A stretch of 64,000 bases of DNA from Cellulosilyticum lentocellum DSM 5427 (GTDB lineage: Bacteria; Bacillota; Clostridia; Lachnospirales; Cellulosilyticaceae): assembly GCF_000178835.2 (NCBI RefSeq), contig NC_015275.1, positions 2,191,001-2,255,000 on the forward strand, in the 5' to 3' direction. Position 1 is the first letter of the stretch; each line of letters opens with the position of its first letter. Below, piece after piece: positions 1 to 8,159 of this stretch. A program made the position numbers and the translations under genes. The notes beneath the pieces were generated by a model, which had not been told where the DNA came from, made no database searches, and saw nothing but the letters and a program-made list of their open reading frames with translations.

Positions 1-9
1 CTTCTGTAT

Positions 10-1272
10 CTATATTTGTTTGTTATAAACCTTTTCGTCTAATTCATTTTCGCTTTTAGCAATAAGAATAGTACAAACATTATCACCAGCTACATTAATA
101 GCTGTACGAAGCATATCAATAATACGATCAACACCCATAATGAGAGCAATTCCTTCTAATGGTAAATTAACAGAAGCAAGTACCATAGTCAGCATAACCA
201 TACCTACACCAGGTACTCCAGCAGTTCCGATAGAAGCCAGTACAGCAGATAAGATGACCATGATATAATCATTGAAACCTAAGGAAATGCCATAAATTTG
301 AGCAATGAACATAACGGAAATCCCTTGCATAATGGCAGTACCATCCATATTAATGGTTGAACCTAGAGGAAGGGTAAAAGAACTCACGCGTTTAGAAACC
401 CCAAAGGATGTTTCAGAGTGTTCTAAAGCCAGAGGTAATGCAGCACTGGAGGAAGCAGTTGATAAACAAATGTTAAAAATAGGTGCGAACTTTTTAAGAA
501 ATAAGCTAGGACGCAGTTTTCCAATGAAAAGAAGCATACCCATATAAACAACTAAAAGTTGCAAGCCTAGGCCTATAACAACTGTGACAACATATTTAAT
601 AAGTGGCATCAGTGCTGAAAAACCAAAGTTCGCAAAGGTTGTCGAAAGTAGTGCGAATACACCGTAAGGAGCAAAGCACATAATAATCTGCACTAATTTT
701 AAAAGCACCTCATTAGCTGATTCAAAAAGCACAATAAGAGGTTTTGCTTTTTCACCTACCATAGTCATGCTAAGACCTAATAAGATGGCAAAGAAGATAA
801 TACCTAATATGTTACCTTCTACAAAAGCAGTAAAAATGTTAGTTGGAATCATATTTAAAAGGGTATCAACAAAATGAACATCAGTAGCTACTGGAGTAGT
901 TGTTAACTCGTTAGCTTGAAGAAGAGCAAGATCAACACCAACACCCGGTTTTAAAAGACCACCGACTAATAAAGCTAAAATAATAGCGAGAGCAGTGGTT
1001 AAGGTATAGAAGAAAAATGTTTTACCGCCAATACGACCAATTTTCTTAAGGTCATCTAAAGAAGCTGTTGCATAAACGATAGAGATAAAAACTAAAGGTA
1101 CAACAATAAGTTTAATTGCGTTTAAAAAGCCTGTGCCCAATAGCTTTAATAAGCCATTCAATAAAATGGTCTGAGTAAACCAGTTTTCTGGTACATGTGA
1201 AAGCATAATTCCAAAAACAGCACCTAAAAATAGTGCAAGTAGTGTTTTAGAGGTTAAAGACAATTTTTTCAT
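10..1272 (-). CDS. Dicarboxylate/amino acid:cation symporter (DAACS/SLC1 family)
   Basis: Membrane symporter of about 420 residues that imports an acidic amino acid or dicarboxylate with cations. Family marks seen: a serine-rich hairpin (TASSSAALPL), the NMDGTA motif, the second hairpin IGTAGVPG, and a last core helix with D386, R389, N393 and D397. In this family the arginine at that place goes with acidic substrates, whereas neutral amino acid carriers replace it; this is inference by alignment from memory. The ATG at 1270-1272 is chosen because AGGAG lies 8 nt upstream; an in-frame TTG six codons earlier has no ribosome site. The gene stands alone on the minus strand. Substrate (glutamate, aspartate, C4-dicarboxylate or cystine) is not settled. 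Confidence 0.9.
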   Translation of the reverse strand: MKKLSLTSKTLLALFLGAVFGIMLSHVPENWFTQTILLNGLLKLLGTGFLNAIKLIVVPLVFISIVYATASLDDLKKIGRIGGKTFFFYTLTTALAIILALLVGGLLKPGVGVDLALLQANELTTTPVATDVHFVDTLLNMIPTNIFTAFVEGNILGIIFFAILLGLSMTMVGEKAKPLIVLFESANEVLLKLVQIIMCFAPYGVFALLSTTFANFGFSALMPLIKYVVTVVIGLGLQLLVVYMGMLLFIGKLRPSLFLKKFAPIFNICLSTASSSAALPLALEHSETSFGVSKRVSSFTLPLGSTINMDGTAIMQGISVMFIAQIYGISLGFNDYIMVILSAVLASIGTAGVPGVGMVMLTMVLASVNLPLEGIALIMGVDRIIDMLRTAINVAGDNVCTILIAKSENELDEKVYNKQI

Positions 1273-1565
1273 ATGTAAATCTCCTAGCAATATTTTCTGT
1301 CAACAATGAAGTGGATTGATTACTTATAAGTTAACATAATTAATAAGAAGGTGCAAGAAAAAAATAGATGGTATTTATTTCATTAAAAGATTTTGAAATG
1401 TATTTAAATTATAAATGCCTATAAAATCAAGGATGGTATAAAAAATAATAGTAAATAAATCAGAGAAACAATAAAATAATAGCTATAATTATTCAGACTA
1501 ATGGTGAATTAAATTGTCAAATGCTGCACCTTTGGACTGAATAGTAAGAAAATAATCAACTACAC

Positions 1566-1615
1566 ATAGCTATAAAGCTATATGAGTAGATACTACTCAT
1601 ATTCTATTGTATAAT
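1566..1615 (+). promoter_or_regulatory. Promoter with paired inverted repeats ahead of the dihydrouridine synthase gene
   Basis: A consensus TATAAT lies at 1610-1615. Just upstream are two perfect inverted repeats: 6-bp arms at 1566-1571/1576-1581 and 10-bp arms at 1580-1589/1593-1602 with a 3-nt spacer. The larger one covers the place where a -35 box would sit, so it looks like an operator. No regulator can be named. The rest of the gap 1273-1565 is AT-rich and shows nothing else. Confidence 0.45.
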
Positions 1616-1670
1616 AGCTTAAGAATGGAAACAGGAAGTAAATAGCTAGAATAAAGGAGTTATAAGATAA

Positions 1671-2645
1671 ATGAAATTTTATTGTGCACCTATGGAAGGT
1701 CTGACTGGTTATATTTATAGGAATGCTCATGCCACCTTTTTTAATCATGTAGATAAATATTTTACACCTTTTATTGCGACTACACAGCATGGGAAGTTTA
1801 CCACAAGGGAATTACATGATATTTTGCCGGAGCATAATCAGGGTTTAGTAGTCATACCTCAGATTTTGAGCAACAATGCTGAAGATTTTATGACAACTGT
1901 TACGCAGTTAAAGGCATTTGGTTATGAGGAAGTTAATCTTAATCTAGGATGTCCCTCAGGAACTGTTGTTTCGAAAAATAAAGGCTCAGGTTTTTTGGCT
2001 GAAAAAGAGGCATTGGATCAATTCTTAGAAGAGATTTTCTCCAAGGCTATTACTAAAATTTCAATCAAGACAAGAATAGGAAAAGAAAGACCAGAAGAAT
2101 TTGAAGAGCTTATTCATATCTTTAATAAATATCCTTTGGAAGAACTAATTATCCATCCAAGAGTGCAAAAGGATTATTATAGAAATACACCTAATTGGGA
2201 GAGTTTTAGTACTGGAGTTCAGTTGAGTAACAATTCAGTTGGCTATAATGGTGATATTTTTACAGCTCAACGTTATGAATTATTTGCTAAGCAATTTCCA
2301 AGTGTGGATACCATCATGCTTGGGAGAGGTCTTGTTGCTAATCCTGGTCTTATCAGTGATATTAAGGATAATATCACCCTTGATAAACAGTTATTAAAGG
2401 CTTTTCATGATAAAATTTATGAAGATTACCAAGAAGTTCTTTCTGGGGAACGGAATGTACTGTTTAAAATGAAAGAAAATTGGTTTTACATGATTCATAT
2501 GTTTTCTAATGCTGATAGGTATGCTAAGAAAATTAAAAAGTCACAAAGACTAAGAGATTATGAAGAAGCAGTTACAGAATTATTTAAAGAGCAGGAAATC
2601 GTTGAAGGAGCAGGAGTATTTTCAAACTCTACGGTTCGTAGATAG
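1671..2645 (+). CDS. tRNA-dihydrouridine synthase family protein
   Basis: Flavoenzyme that reduces uridine to dihydrouridine in the tRNA D-loop or variable arm using FMN and NAD(P)H. The 324 residues fit the Dus family: the N-terminal APMEGLTG motif, NLGCPSG with the catalytic cysteine, IKTRIG, IHPR, and the phosphate-binding end GRGLVANPGL. The match is to the compact clostridial Dus type rather than to a full DusB. AAAGGAG lies 11 nt before the ATG. The gene has its own promoter with a palindromic operator. A CAT-like gene follows after 60 bp and may be co-transcribed, though no functional link is evident. Confidence 0.9.
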   Translation: MKFYCAPMEGLTGYIYRNAHATFFNHVDKYFTPFIATTQHGKFTTRELHDILPEHNQGLVVIPQILSNNAEDFMTTVTQLKAFGYEEVNLNLGCPSGTVVSKNKGSGFLAEKEALDQFLEEIFSKAITKISIKTRIGKERPEEFEELIHIFNKYPLEELIIHPRVQKDYYRNTPNWESFSTGVQLSNNSVGYNGDIFTAQRYELFAKQFPSVDTIMLGRGLVANPGLISDIKDNITLDKQLLKAFHDKIYEDYQEVLSGERNVLFKMKENWFYMIHMFSNADRYAKKIKKSQRLRDYEEAVTELFKEQEIVEGAGVFSNSTVRR

Positions 2646-2708
2646 CTTATAAAGCAGGTATGAATTATAATGAGCCTATAATCCGATTAGTCAAATGAGG
2701 TGAGGCAG

Positions 2709-3377
2709 ATGAATTCAAACTTTCATAGCATAGATATAAAAACATGGCCTAGAAGTCAGTATTTTTATTATTTTACAAAGATGCTTCCAACAGGGTTTAA
2801 TCTTAATGCTGAAATTGATGTAACAGCTGCGTATTACGCATTAAAAAAACAAAACAGAAAATTTTTTCCAGCATATTTATTTTTAACAACTAAGCTTATT
2901 AATAAAGAACCTTATTTTAAGATAGCTTATCAAAATGAGCAATTAGGTTATTATGAAGTACTCAATCCTTCATATGCCTGTTTTCATGAGGATGATCAAA
3001 CAATGTCTAATATGTGGACGGTATATGATGAAGATTTTAATACTTTTTATAATAACTATATTGAAGATCAAAAACAATATGGAAAAAATCATGGTATTCT
3101 AGCTAAACCAGAGATGCCACCAGCCAATAGTTTTATGGTAGGTGTCATTCCGTGGATATCTTTTAAAAGTTATTCACCGATTCCATTTGGTTTTGGAGAG
3201 ATTAATAACTTTTTTCCGATATTAGAAGCCGGCAAGTTTTATGAAAAAGATAATAAACTTTTAATGCCAGTATCAATGACGGTTCATCATGCTATAGCAG
3301 ATGGCTATCAGGTAAGTGCATTTTTTAATGCATTACAGGTAGAAATGAATCATCCAGAAAATTGGATGAATAGTTAA
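2709..3377 (+). CDS. Chloramphenicol acetyltransferase-like protein
   Basis: Cytosolic trimeric acetyltransferase fold of the CAT family, 222 residues, which is the usual length. It has the diagnostic C-terminal motif HHAIADGYQVSAFFNAL, with the catalytic histidine at about residue 194, plus PWISFKSYSPI, the counterpart of the family's PWTSF block. The start at 2709 gives MNSNFHSIDIKTW, matching the usual CAT N-terminus; the GTG at 2700 lies inside the ribosome site AGGTGAGG. Chromosomal CAT-like proteins do not always act on chloramphenicol, so resistance is only a possibility. The neighbours show no mobile element, which argues against recent transfer as a resistance cassette. Confidence 0.85.
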   Translation: MNSNFHSIDIKTWPRSQYFYYFTKMLPTGFNLNAEIDVTAAYYALKKQNRKFFPAYLFLTTKLINKEPYFKIAYQNEQLGYYEVLNPSYACFHEDDQTMSNMWTVYDEDFNTFYNNYIEDQKQYGKNHGILAKPEMPPANSFMVGVIPWISFKSYSPIPFGFGEINNFFPILEAGKFYEKDNKLLMPVSMTVHHAIADGYQVSAFFNALQVEMNHPENWMNS

Positions 3378-3402
3378 AGTATTAATAAGAAGAGGTGATA
3401 AA

Positions 3403-3987
3403 ATGGATTGTGAAAAGGTAGGTGAATTAATTCGTTCACTGCGCATTGAGTGTGGGTTAACACAAAAACAATTAGCAGATGCGATGAACATTAGTGATAA
3501 GACAGTGAGTAAGTGGGAAAGAGGGTTAGGTTGCCCAGATATTTCTTTACTGCCGGAGCTCTCAATTCTTTTAAAAGTTAACATTGAAAAAATTTTATCG
3601 GGAGATTTAAATCCCAATGAATTATTAGGAGGTAATATGAGAATGACACAGTTTTATGTTTGCTCTGAGTGTGGAAACATCATGACAAGCACAGGAAATG
3701 CAGAACTTTCTTGTTGTGGTAGAAAATTAGAAGCATTAGTCCCTGAAAAAGCTAATGAAACACATGTTTTGCAACTTGAGACAATTGAAGATGAGTGGTA
3801 TATCGAAACATCTCATGAAATGACAAAAGCACATTATATCTCTTTTATTGCATTTGTTACAGGAGAAAAAATGTATCTGGTGAAGCAATATCCTGAATGG
3901 GGTATTCATTTACGACTACCTAAAATGGGGCATGGCAAGTTATATCATTATTGTAACCAACATGGCTTGTTTTATCAAATCATATAG
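3403..3987 (+). CDS. XRE-type regulator fused to a complete desulfoferrodoxin (superoxide reductase) domain
   Basis: Two-part protein of 194 residues. Residues 6-62 are an XRE/Cro helix-turn-helix (LRIECGLTQKQLADAMN, then SDKTVSKWERG). Residues 82-112 form a desulforedoxin-like metal site, YVCSECGNIM ... CCGRKLEAL, with C87, C90, C104 and C105. Residues 119-194 match the superoxide reductase domain, with all five expected iron ligands in order: H121, H138, H144, C184 and H187 (HEMTKAHYI and CNQHGLF). In Desulfovibrio-type desulfoferrodoxin the same elements reduce superoxide at a His4-Cys iron centre. Inference: either an iron- or superoxide-sensing repressor or an enzyme tethered to a DNA-binding head. 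AGAGGTGAT precedes the ATG. Confidence 0.88.
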   Translation: MDCEKVGELIRSLRIECGLTQKQLADAMNISDKTVSKWERGLGCPDISLLPELSILLKVNIEKILSGDLNPNELLGGNMRMTQFYVCSECGNIMTSTGNAELSCCGRKLEALVPEKANETHVLQLETIEDEWYIETSHEMTKAHYISFIAFVTGEKMYLVKQYPEWGIHLRLPKMGHGKLYHYCNQHGLFYQII

Positions 3988-3992
3988 TTAGG

Positions 3993-4021
3993 AGCTTCTG
4001 GGAAGACCGGAGGCTTTTTTT
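3993..4021 (+). terminator. Intrinsic terminator after the XRE-desulfoferrodoxin gene
   Basis: A 9-bp stem (3993-4001 with 4007-4015, some G-U pairs) is followed by seven T residues. Confidence 0.8.
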
Positions 4022-4241
4022 GTTAAACCATAACAGCAATCTAATTTACTTTTACATTTTTCGACTGAAGATGTTACAATAGGAGAAAAGAAGTTCAATT
4101 AAACAAAGAAAGGATAGAGAGAGAAGAAGATAATGTTTTATAAAAAATGAGGTTTAGAGAAGAATAAGATTCATAAAAGCATCATATGAATAGGCTAAAA
4201 TGATATTTTGTGAAGAACAGTGTTGAAAATAGAGGTGGGAA

Positions 4242-4877
4242 ATGATAGTTGAATTATGGATGGTTATCATAGGGGTTTTATCAGGAGCAGTAATGTATTC
4301 TTATTACATACCTAAATGGATTTTAAAAAAAGATATTAGAAAAAATACAACAGATGAGAATCCAGGTGGTTATAATGCTTATAGCGCTCATAAGGGAATA
4401 GGGCTTGTATGTATTTTATTAGATATGTTAAAAGGATTTATTCCAGTATATCTTTTGGTTAAAATAAAAGGAATCGAAACACCTTGGATTACACTCATGG
4501 TATTGGCTCCTATTTTAGGTCATGCATTTACACCATTTTTAAAAGGAAAGGGAGGGAAAGCTCTTTCAACAGCAGCAGGAAGTATGTTAGGATTAACACC
4601 TGCAAGTAGCTTGGGAATTTTATTAGTAACAATGGCTATATTTTTCTCGTTTGTACTCATTATTGATCCCTTTGCTTCTAGAGTAGTGGGAGTTATGTTG
4701 GTATTTAACATAGTGACAATGCTTTTCAGATTGGCAAATTTATGGCTAACCATAGCATCATGGGGAATAACGGGTATACTATGGTATAAACAACTTCAAG
4801 TAAGGGACCCGAGACGTGCTGTCGTTTATTGGTGGTTCTCTAAAAATGCAAATAATCATTATAGAGAGCTTTCTTAA
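4242..4877 (+). CDS. PlsY-like glycerol-3-phosphate acyltransferase family protein
   Basis: Polytopic membrane protein of 211 residues related to PlsY, which moves an acyl group from acyl phosphate to glycerol-3-phosphate in phospholipid synthesis. Visible PlsY elements are DENPGGYNAY (canonical GSGNPGATN), LLDMLKGF, and GHAFTPFLKGKGGKALST (canonical GH..PVFL.FKGGKG). The first motif is divergent: the GSGN block reads TDEN. That suggests a paralogue with changed substrate rather than the housekeeping enzyme. AGAGGTGGG precedes the ATG. The stop codon sits in the loop of the following terminator. It is monocistronic. Confidence 0.8.
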   Translation: MIVELWMVIIGVLSGAVMYSYYIPKWILKKDIRKNTTDENPGGYNAYSAHKGIGLVCILLDMLKGFIPVYLLVKIKGIETPWITLMVLAPILGHAFTPFLKGKGGKALSTAAGSMLGLTPASSLGILLVTMAIFFSFVLIIDPFASRVVGVMLVFNIVTMLFRLANLWLTIASWGITGILWYKQLQVRDPRRAVVYWWFSKNANNHYRELS

Positions 4878-4893
4878 ATGAAAGCTCTTTTTT
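4865..4893 (+). terminator. Intrinsic terminator overlapping the end of the PlsY-like gene
   Basis: A 9-bp stem, 4865-4873 with 4880-4888, is followed by a T run to 4893. The TAA stop at 4875-4877 is in the loop. Confidence 0.85.
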
Positions 4894-4962
4894 GTGGCTT
4901 TAATTGTAAAATTCATTTTTAACCTTTATACTGTAAGAAAAGAGGGTGTGGAGGAAAAAATT

Positions 4963-5259
4963 ATGGAGAGAAAAGACCAGAGACATTTGATGTGGCTAGT
5001 AGGGTTAATAGCCTTTGTAATACTATATGGCTTTTACTACTTTAACCATTTGGAAGAGAAAATAAGGTCACATGTGGATACGTATACTTGGTATCCTTTA
5101 CTATTATTAATTTTTGGTATTATATTAGGGGTAAGAGGGTTTAAACAGAAAAACAGGATAGTAAAATTACTAGACTTGAGTAGTGCCTCAATTTTGATTA
5201 TAATAATGCAAGTTTGCTGGATACTAATGGAACGAGTTAATTGTTGCCCAGGAGGTTAA
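4963..5259 (+). CDS. Small hypothetical membrane protein
   Basis: I do not recognise a family. The 98-residue product has a charged N-terminus (MERKDQRH), a hydrophobic helix at about residues 9-26, a second around 43-56, a basic link RGFKQKNR and a third helix around 74-88. It ends in CCPGG. The ATG at 4963 is preceded by GGAGG with 8-nt spacing; an upstream in-frame start at 4894 falls in the previous terminator and is unlikely. The next gene is a small DNA-binding protein 51 bp downstream, so the two may form a membrane protein/regulator pair. Confidence 0.6.
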   Translation: MERKDQRHLMWLVGLIAFVILYGFYYFNHLEEKIRSHVDTYTWYPLLLLIFGIILGVRGFKQKNRIVKLLDLSSASILIIIMQVCWILMERVNCCPGG

Positions 5260-5310
5260 GAAAAGCCTAAATTTTATGGAGTATATTAAAGAAAGTTAGA
5301 GGAATAGATA

Positions 5311-5505
5311 GTGGAAGAAAAAATGAATGAATTAATGACTCAGTATTATGTGACTTTTGATGAGCTAGCTGTAAGATTAGGTGTCAGTAAACGAACTCTG
5401 ACAAGGAAGTTCAAAGGAACGACAGATTGGACCTACCCAGAAATGATGTTACTGGCTCAAATCTTTAATATAGAAGATCCTACTCAGTTTTTCTTTCAAT
5501 CATAA
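5311..5505 (+). CDS. Small helix-turn-helix DNA-binding protein
   Basis: Sixty-four residues that are almost entirely a Cro/C1-like helix-turn-helix: FDELAVRLGVSKRTLTRKF, then TDWTYPEMMLLAQIFNI. This is a minimal regulator without sensor domain. The GTG at 5311 has AGAGGA 7 nt upstream; the alternative ATG at 5323 has no good ribosome site. It follows a small membrane protein gene and precedes the PflX-type radical SAM gene by 75 bp, and could regulate either. No operator sequence was recognised. Confidence 0.7.
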   Translation: MEEKMNELMTQYYVTFDELAVRLGVSKRTLTRKFKGTTDWTYPEMMLLAQIFNIEDPTQFFFQS

Positions 5506-5580
5506 AAGAGCATAGGGTAAGAAGTAGAATCTGATTAAGAATTGATTAGAGAGTGAATTTTATGGTAAAAGGAGGTAAAA

Positions 5581-6483
5581 ATGCAGGGAATGTTAGAAGC
5601 ATGTCAGCTATGTCCTAGAGGGTGCCGAGTGAATAGAACAAAAGGAGAAAAAGGCTATTGTAGACAAACTAGTGAAGTGATGATAGCTAGAGCTGCTTTA
5701 CATTTATGGGAAGAACCTTGTTTAACGGGTGAAAATGGTTCCGGAACTCTATTTTTTTCTGGATGTACTTTAGGCTGCGTTTATTGTCAAAATCGTTCGA
5801 TTGCAACCAGTAAAGTAGGTAAGGTCATTTCTATAACTCGTTTAGTAGAAATCTTCTTTGAACTTAAGGCGCAAGGGGCCCATAATATTAATTTAGTAAC
5901 TGGAACACACTTTATTCCACAAATTGTAGAAGCCTTACAATTAGCCAAAGATAAAGGGCTAGAACTTCCCATTGTTTATAATACCAGTGGATATGAAAAA
6001 GTAGAAAGTCTCCAATTGCTAAGAGGTTATGTGGACATCTATTTACCAGATTTAAAATACAAAGATGAAATATTTAGCACTCGTTATTCTTATGCCAAAG
6101 ATTATTTTGAATATGCAAGTAAGGCTATTGCTGAGATGGTAAGCCAGGTAGGTATGCCTACTTTTGATGAAGGAACAGGACTTATGAAAAAAGGTGTAAT
6201 GGTGAGGCATTTATGTCTTCCGGGTGCTGCTAAGGATACTAAGGCCATACTACGTTATTTATATCAAACTTATGGGGATACTATTTATATGAGTATCATG
6301 AATCAATTTACCCCTATTTGTGACTTGCAGGCTTATCCAGAGATTAACCGCAGGCTCACAGAAAGAGAATATAATCATTTAATAGATTATGCATTAGATT
6401 TGGGAATTGAGCAGGCTTTTATTCAAGAAGGTGAAACAGCAAAAGAGAGCTTTATTCCAGAATTTGATTTACAGGGTGTATAA
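5581..6483 (+). CDS. PflX-type radical SAM protein (pyruvate formate-lyase activase homologue)
   Basis: Radical SAM enzyme of 300 residues. The cluster motif CTLGCVYC gives C62, C66 and C69 for the SAM-binding [4Fe-4S] cluster. An N-terminal block ACQLCPRGCRVNR with a later GYC (C8, C11, C15, C27) could hold a further cluster or metal, as is typical of the COG1313 (PflX) group. No glycyl-radical enzyme partner lies beside it, and its substrate is unknown for the family. AAGGAGGT precedes the ATG. It ends at a strong bidirectional terminator facing the zinc transporter gene. Confidence 0.85.
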   Translation: MQGMLEACQLCPRGCRVNRTKGEKGYCRQTSEVMIARAALHLWEEPCLTGENGSGTLFFSGCTLGCVYCQNRSIATSKVGKVISITRLVEIFFELKAQGAHNINLVTGTHFIPQIVEALQLAKDKGLELPIVYNTSGYEKVESLQLLRGYVDIYLPDLKYKDEIFSTRYSYAKDYFEYASKAIAEMVSQVGMPTFDEGTGLMKKGVMVRHLCLPGAAKDTKAILRYLYQTYGDTIYMSIMNQFTPICDLQAYPEINRRLTEREYNHLIDYALDLGIEQAFIQEGETAKESFIPEFDLQGV

Positions 6484-6532
6484 ATAAACAGGCTAGAAGA
6501 TCTATTTATTTAGATTTTCTAGCCTGTTTATT
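6483..6532. terminator. Bidirectional terminator between convergent genes
   Basis: A perfect 16-bp inverted repeat (6483-6498 with 6517-6532) continues inward for about six more pairs. A-rich and T-rich flanks serve both strands. It separates the radical SAM gene from zupT. Confidence 0.9.
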
Positions 6533-6551
6533 TATATAGATTTATAAGTTA

Positions 6552-7355
6552 TTAAATAAATAATAACAAACTAATGGCCATTACCATCATGCCACTTACC
6601 AAACCATAGATGGATAAGTGATGTTGGCCATATTTTTGAGCTGATGGTAGTAACTCATCTAGAGATATAAATACCATAATACCAGCAACACTTGCAAAAA
6701 TGATGCCAAAAACTAAGTCATTCATAAAAGGCATTAGTACTAGATATCCAATAATAGCTCCTAATGGTTCTGAAAGACCAGATAAGAAAGAGAATAGAAA
6801 AGCTTTTTTGCGGTCTCCGGTAGCATAATAAACAGGAACAGAAACGGCAATTCCTTCAGGAATATTATGTAGAGCTATAGCAACTGTTATAGGAATAGCA
6901 ATAGAAGGTTCTTGAAGAGCGGAAATAAACGTTGCAAGTCCCTCAGGGAAATTATGTATGCCAATAGCTAAAGCTGTAAAAAAGCCCATGCGCAAAAGTT
7001 GTGTATTAGTATTGGAGGAGTTTGATTTAATATCCTCTACTTTATACATATCATGTGGATTTTCACCACTTGGGATAAGTTTATCGATGAGAGCAATGAC
7101 TAACATACCACCAAAAAAGGAAGCCACCGTTACCCAAGAACCTAGTTTAATACCAAGTTCATTAGTAAGAGAGGTTTTTGCTTTAAAAAAGATTTCAATA
7201 GTAGAAACATAAATCATTACACCAGCTGAAAAGCCAAGACTGATAGAAAGAAATTTAGTGTTAGTTCTTTTAGTAAAAAAGGCTAAGGCACTACCTATAC
7301 CGGTACATAAGCCAGCAAAGAGTGTTAAGCAAAAAGCAAACAGTAAATTCTGCAT
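6552..7355 (-). CDS. zupT: ZIP family divalent metal transporter (ZupT-like)
   Basis: Polytopic inner-membrane transporter of 267 residues that takes up zinc and possibly iron or manganese. Key helices are HNFPEGLATF and ALHNIPEGIAV, the two metal-binding H-N-x-P-E-G motifs of ZIP proteins. Length and topology fit bacterial ZupT. The ATG lies 2 nt after the ferritin stop codon and has no ribosome site of its own, so translation is probably coupled to the ferritin gene. That pairing of a metal importer with an iron store suggests iron may be a substrate here (inference). Confidence 0.9.
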   Translation of the reverse strand: MQNLLFAFCLTLFAGLCTGIGSALAFFTKRTNTKFLSISLGFSAGVMIYVSTIEIFFKAKTSLTNELGIKLGSWVTVASFFGGMLVIALIDKLIPSGENPHDMYKVEDIKSNSSNTNTQLLRMGFFTALAIGIHNFPEGLATFISALQEPSIAIPITVAIALHNIPEGIAVSVPVYYATGDRKKAFLFSFLSGLSEPLGAIIGYLVLMPFMNDLVFGIIFASVAGIMVFISLDELLPSAQKYGQHHLSIYGLVSGMMVMAISLLLFI

Positions 7356-7357
7356 TG

Positions 7358-7870
7358 TTAGTTAGTCAAAGAGGGTTGGATAAAAGTTCTTGCAGCCAAC
7401 TCTGTATCTAGTAAGTATAATCCCTTGCCATCTGTAGCAAATAGTTGAAATCTTTTTACTAAATCTTCTGTGTTTTTTTCTTCTTCAGCTTGTTCTTTAA
7501 TAAACCAATCTAAAAATTGGGTAGTTCTAAAATCTTTTTTCTCTAAAGCAACAGCATAAATGTTTTCAATAGATGCAGTAACTGATTGTTCATGTTTTAA
7601 AGCGAGGTGCAAGGGGTCTATAAAATTTTGAAATACAGTATTATCTGCTTCTACTGCCTTTAAAGAAACAGGTTCACCATTATCTTGTAGATATTGAATA
7701 AAAAATCTAACATGTGCTAATTCTTCTTGGACTTGGACATTAAACCAATTAGCAAAGCCTAATAAATTTTCATAGGTATAATAGTTAGCGATATGTAGAT
7801 ATAAGTAAGTAGAAAATAATTCCTTATTAATTTGATCATTAATTAAAGTTGAAATTTCAGGTTTAAGCAT
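7358..7870 (-). CDS. ftnA: Non-haem ferritin
   Basis: Iron-storage protein of 170 residues forming a 24-mer shell that oxidises Fe(II) and stores Fe(III). All ferroxidase residues of E. coli FtnA occur at the same numbers: E17, E50, H53, E94, Q127 and E130. No haem-ligand methionine pattern of bacterioferritin is visible. AGAGGTGAT precedes the ATG. It is the first gene of a two-gene unit with zupT and is read away from the methyltransferase gene. No Fur or PerR box was recognised in the upstream gap. Confidence 0.95.
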   Translation of the reverse strand: MLKPEISTLINDQINKELFSTYLYLHIANYYTYENLLGFANWFNVQVQEELAHVRFFIQYLQDNGEPVSLKAVEADNTVFQNFIDPLHLALKHEQSVTASIENIYAVALEKKDFRTTQFLDWFIKEQAEEEKNTEDLVKRFQLFATDGKGLYLLDTELAARTFIQPSLTN

Positions 7871-8089
7871 ATAATCACCTCTTTGTTTTTGTTTTATTAT
7901 AATACAAAAATATAAAATTTTAAATATATATGAAAAATATAAGTAATTTAAGGAATGTATTTACTAACGGAGACTTTCTGTCGAAAATTAATAGTTAACA
8001 TCTATTTAAAGTTTTATTGTTGTAGAATTATTTAAAGAGAAAAAATAGTTAAATTTAGTCTGTGAAGATTAAAATTTTTGGTAATTTTG

Positions 8090-8119
8090 TTGACAATAGC
8101 GAAGTTACAATCTTATAAT
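8090..8119 (+). promoter_or_regulatory. Sigma-A type promoter for the ICMT-like gene
   Basis: TTGACA at 8090-8095 and TATAAT at 8114-8119, 18-nt spacing, both consensus. Confidence 0.75.
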
Positions 8120-8159
8120 AAAACATATGAACATTTATTCATATAAAGGAGGGGAAAAA

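Noticed and set aside
2709-3377. CAT-like gene as a mobile resistance cassette
   Set aside because: No insertion sequence, integron or recombinase is near, and base composition looks like the neighbours.
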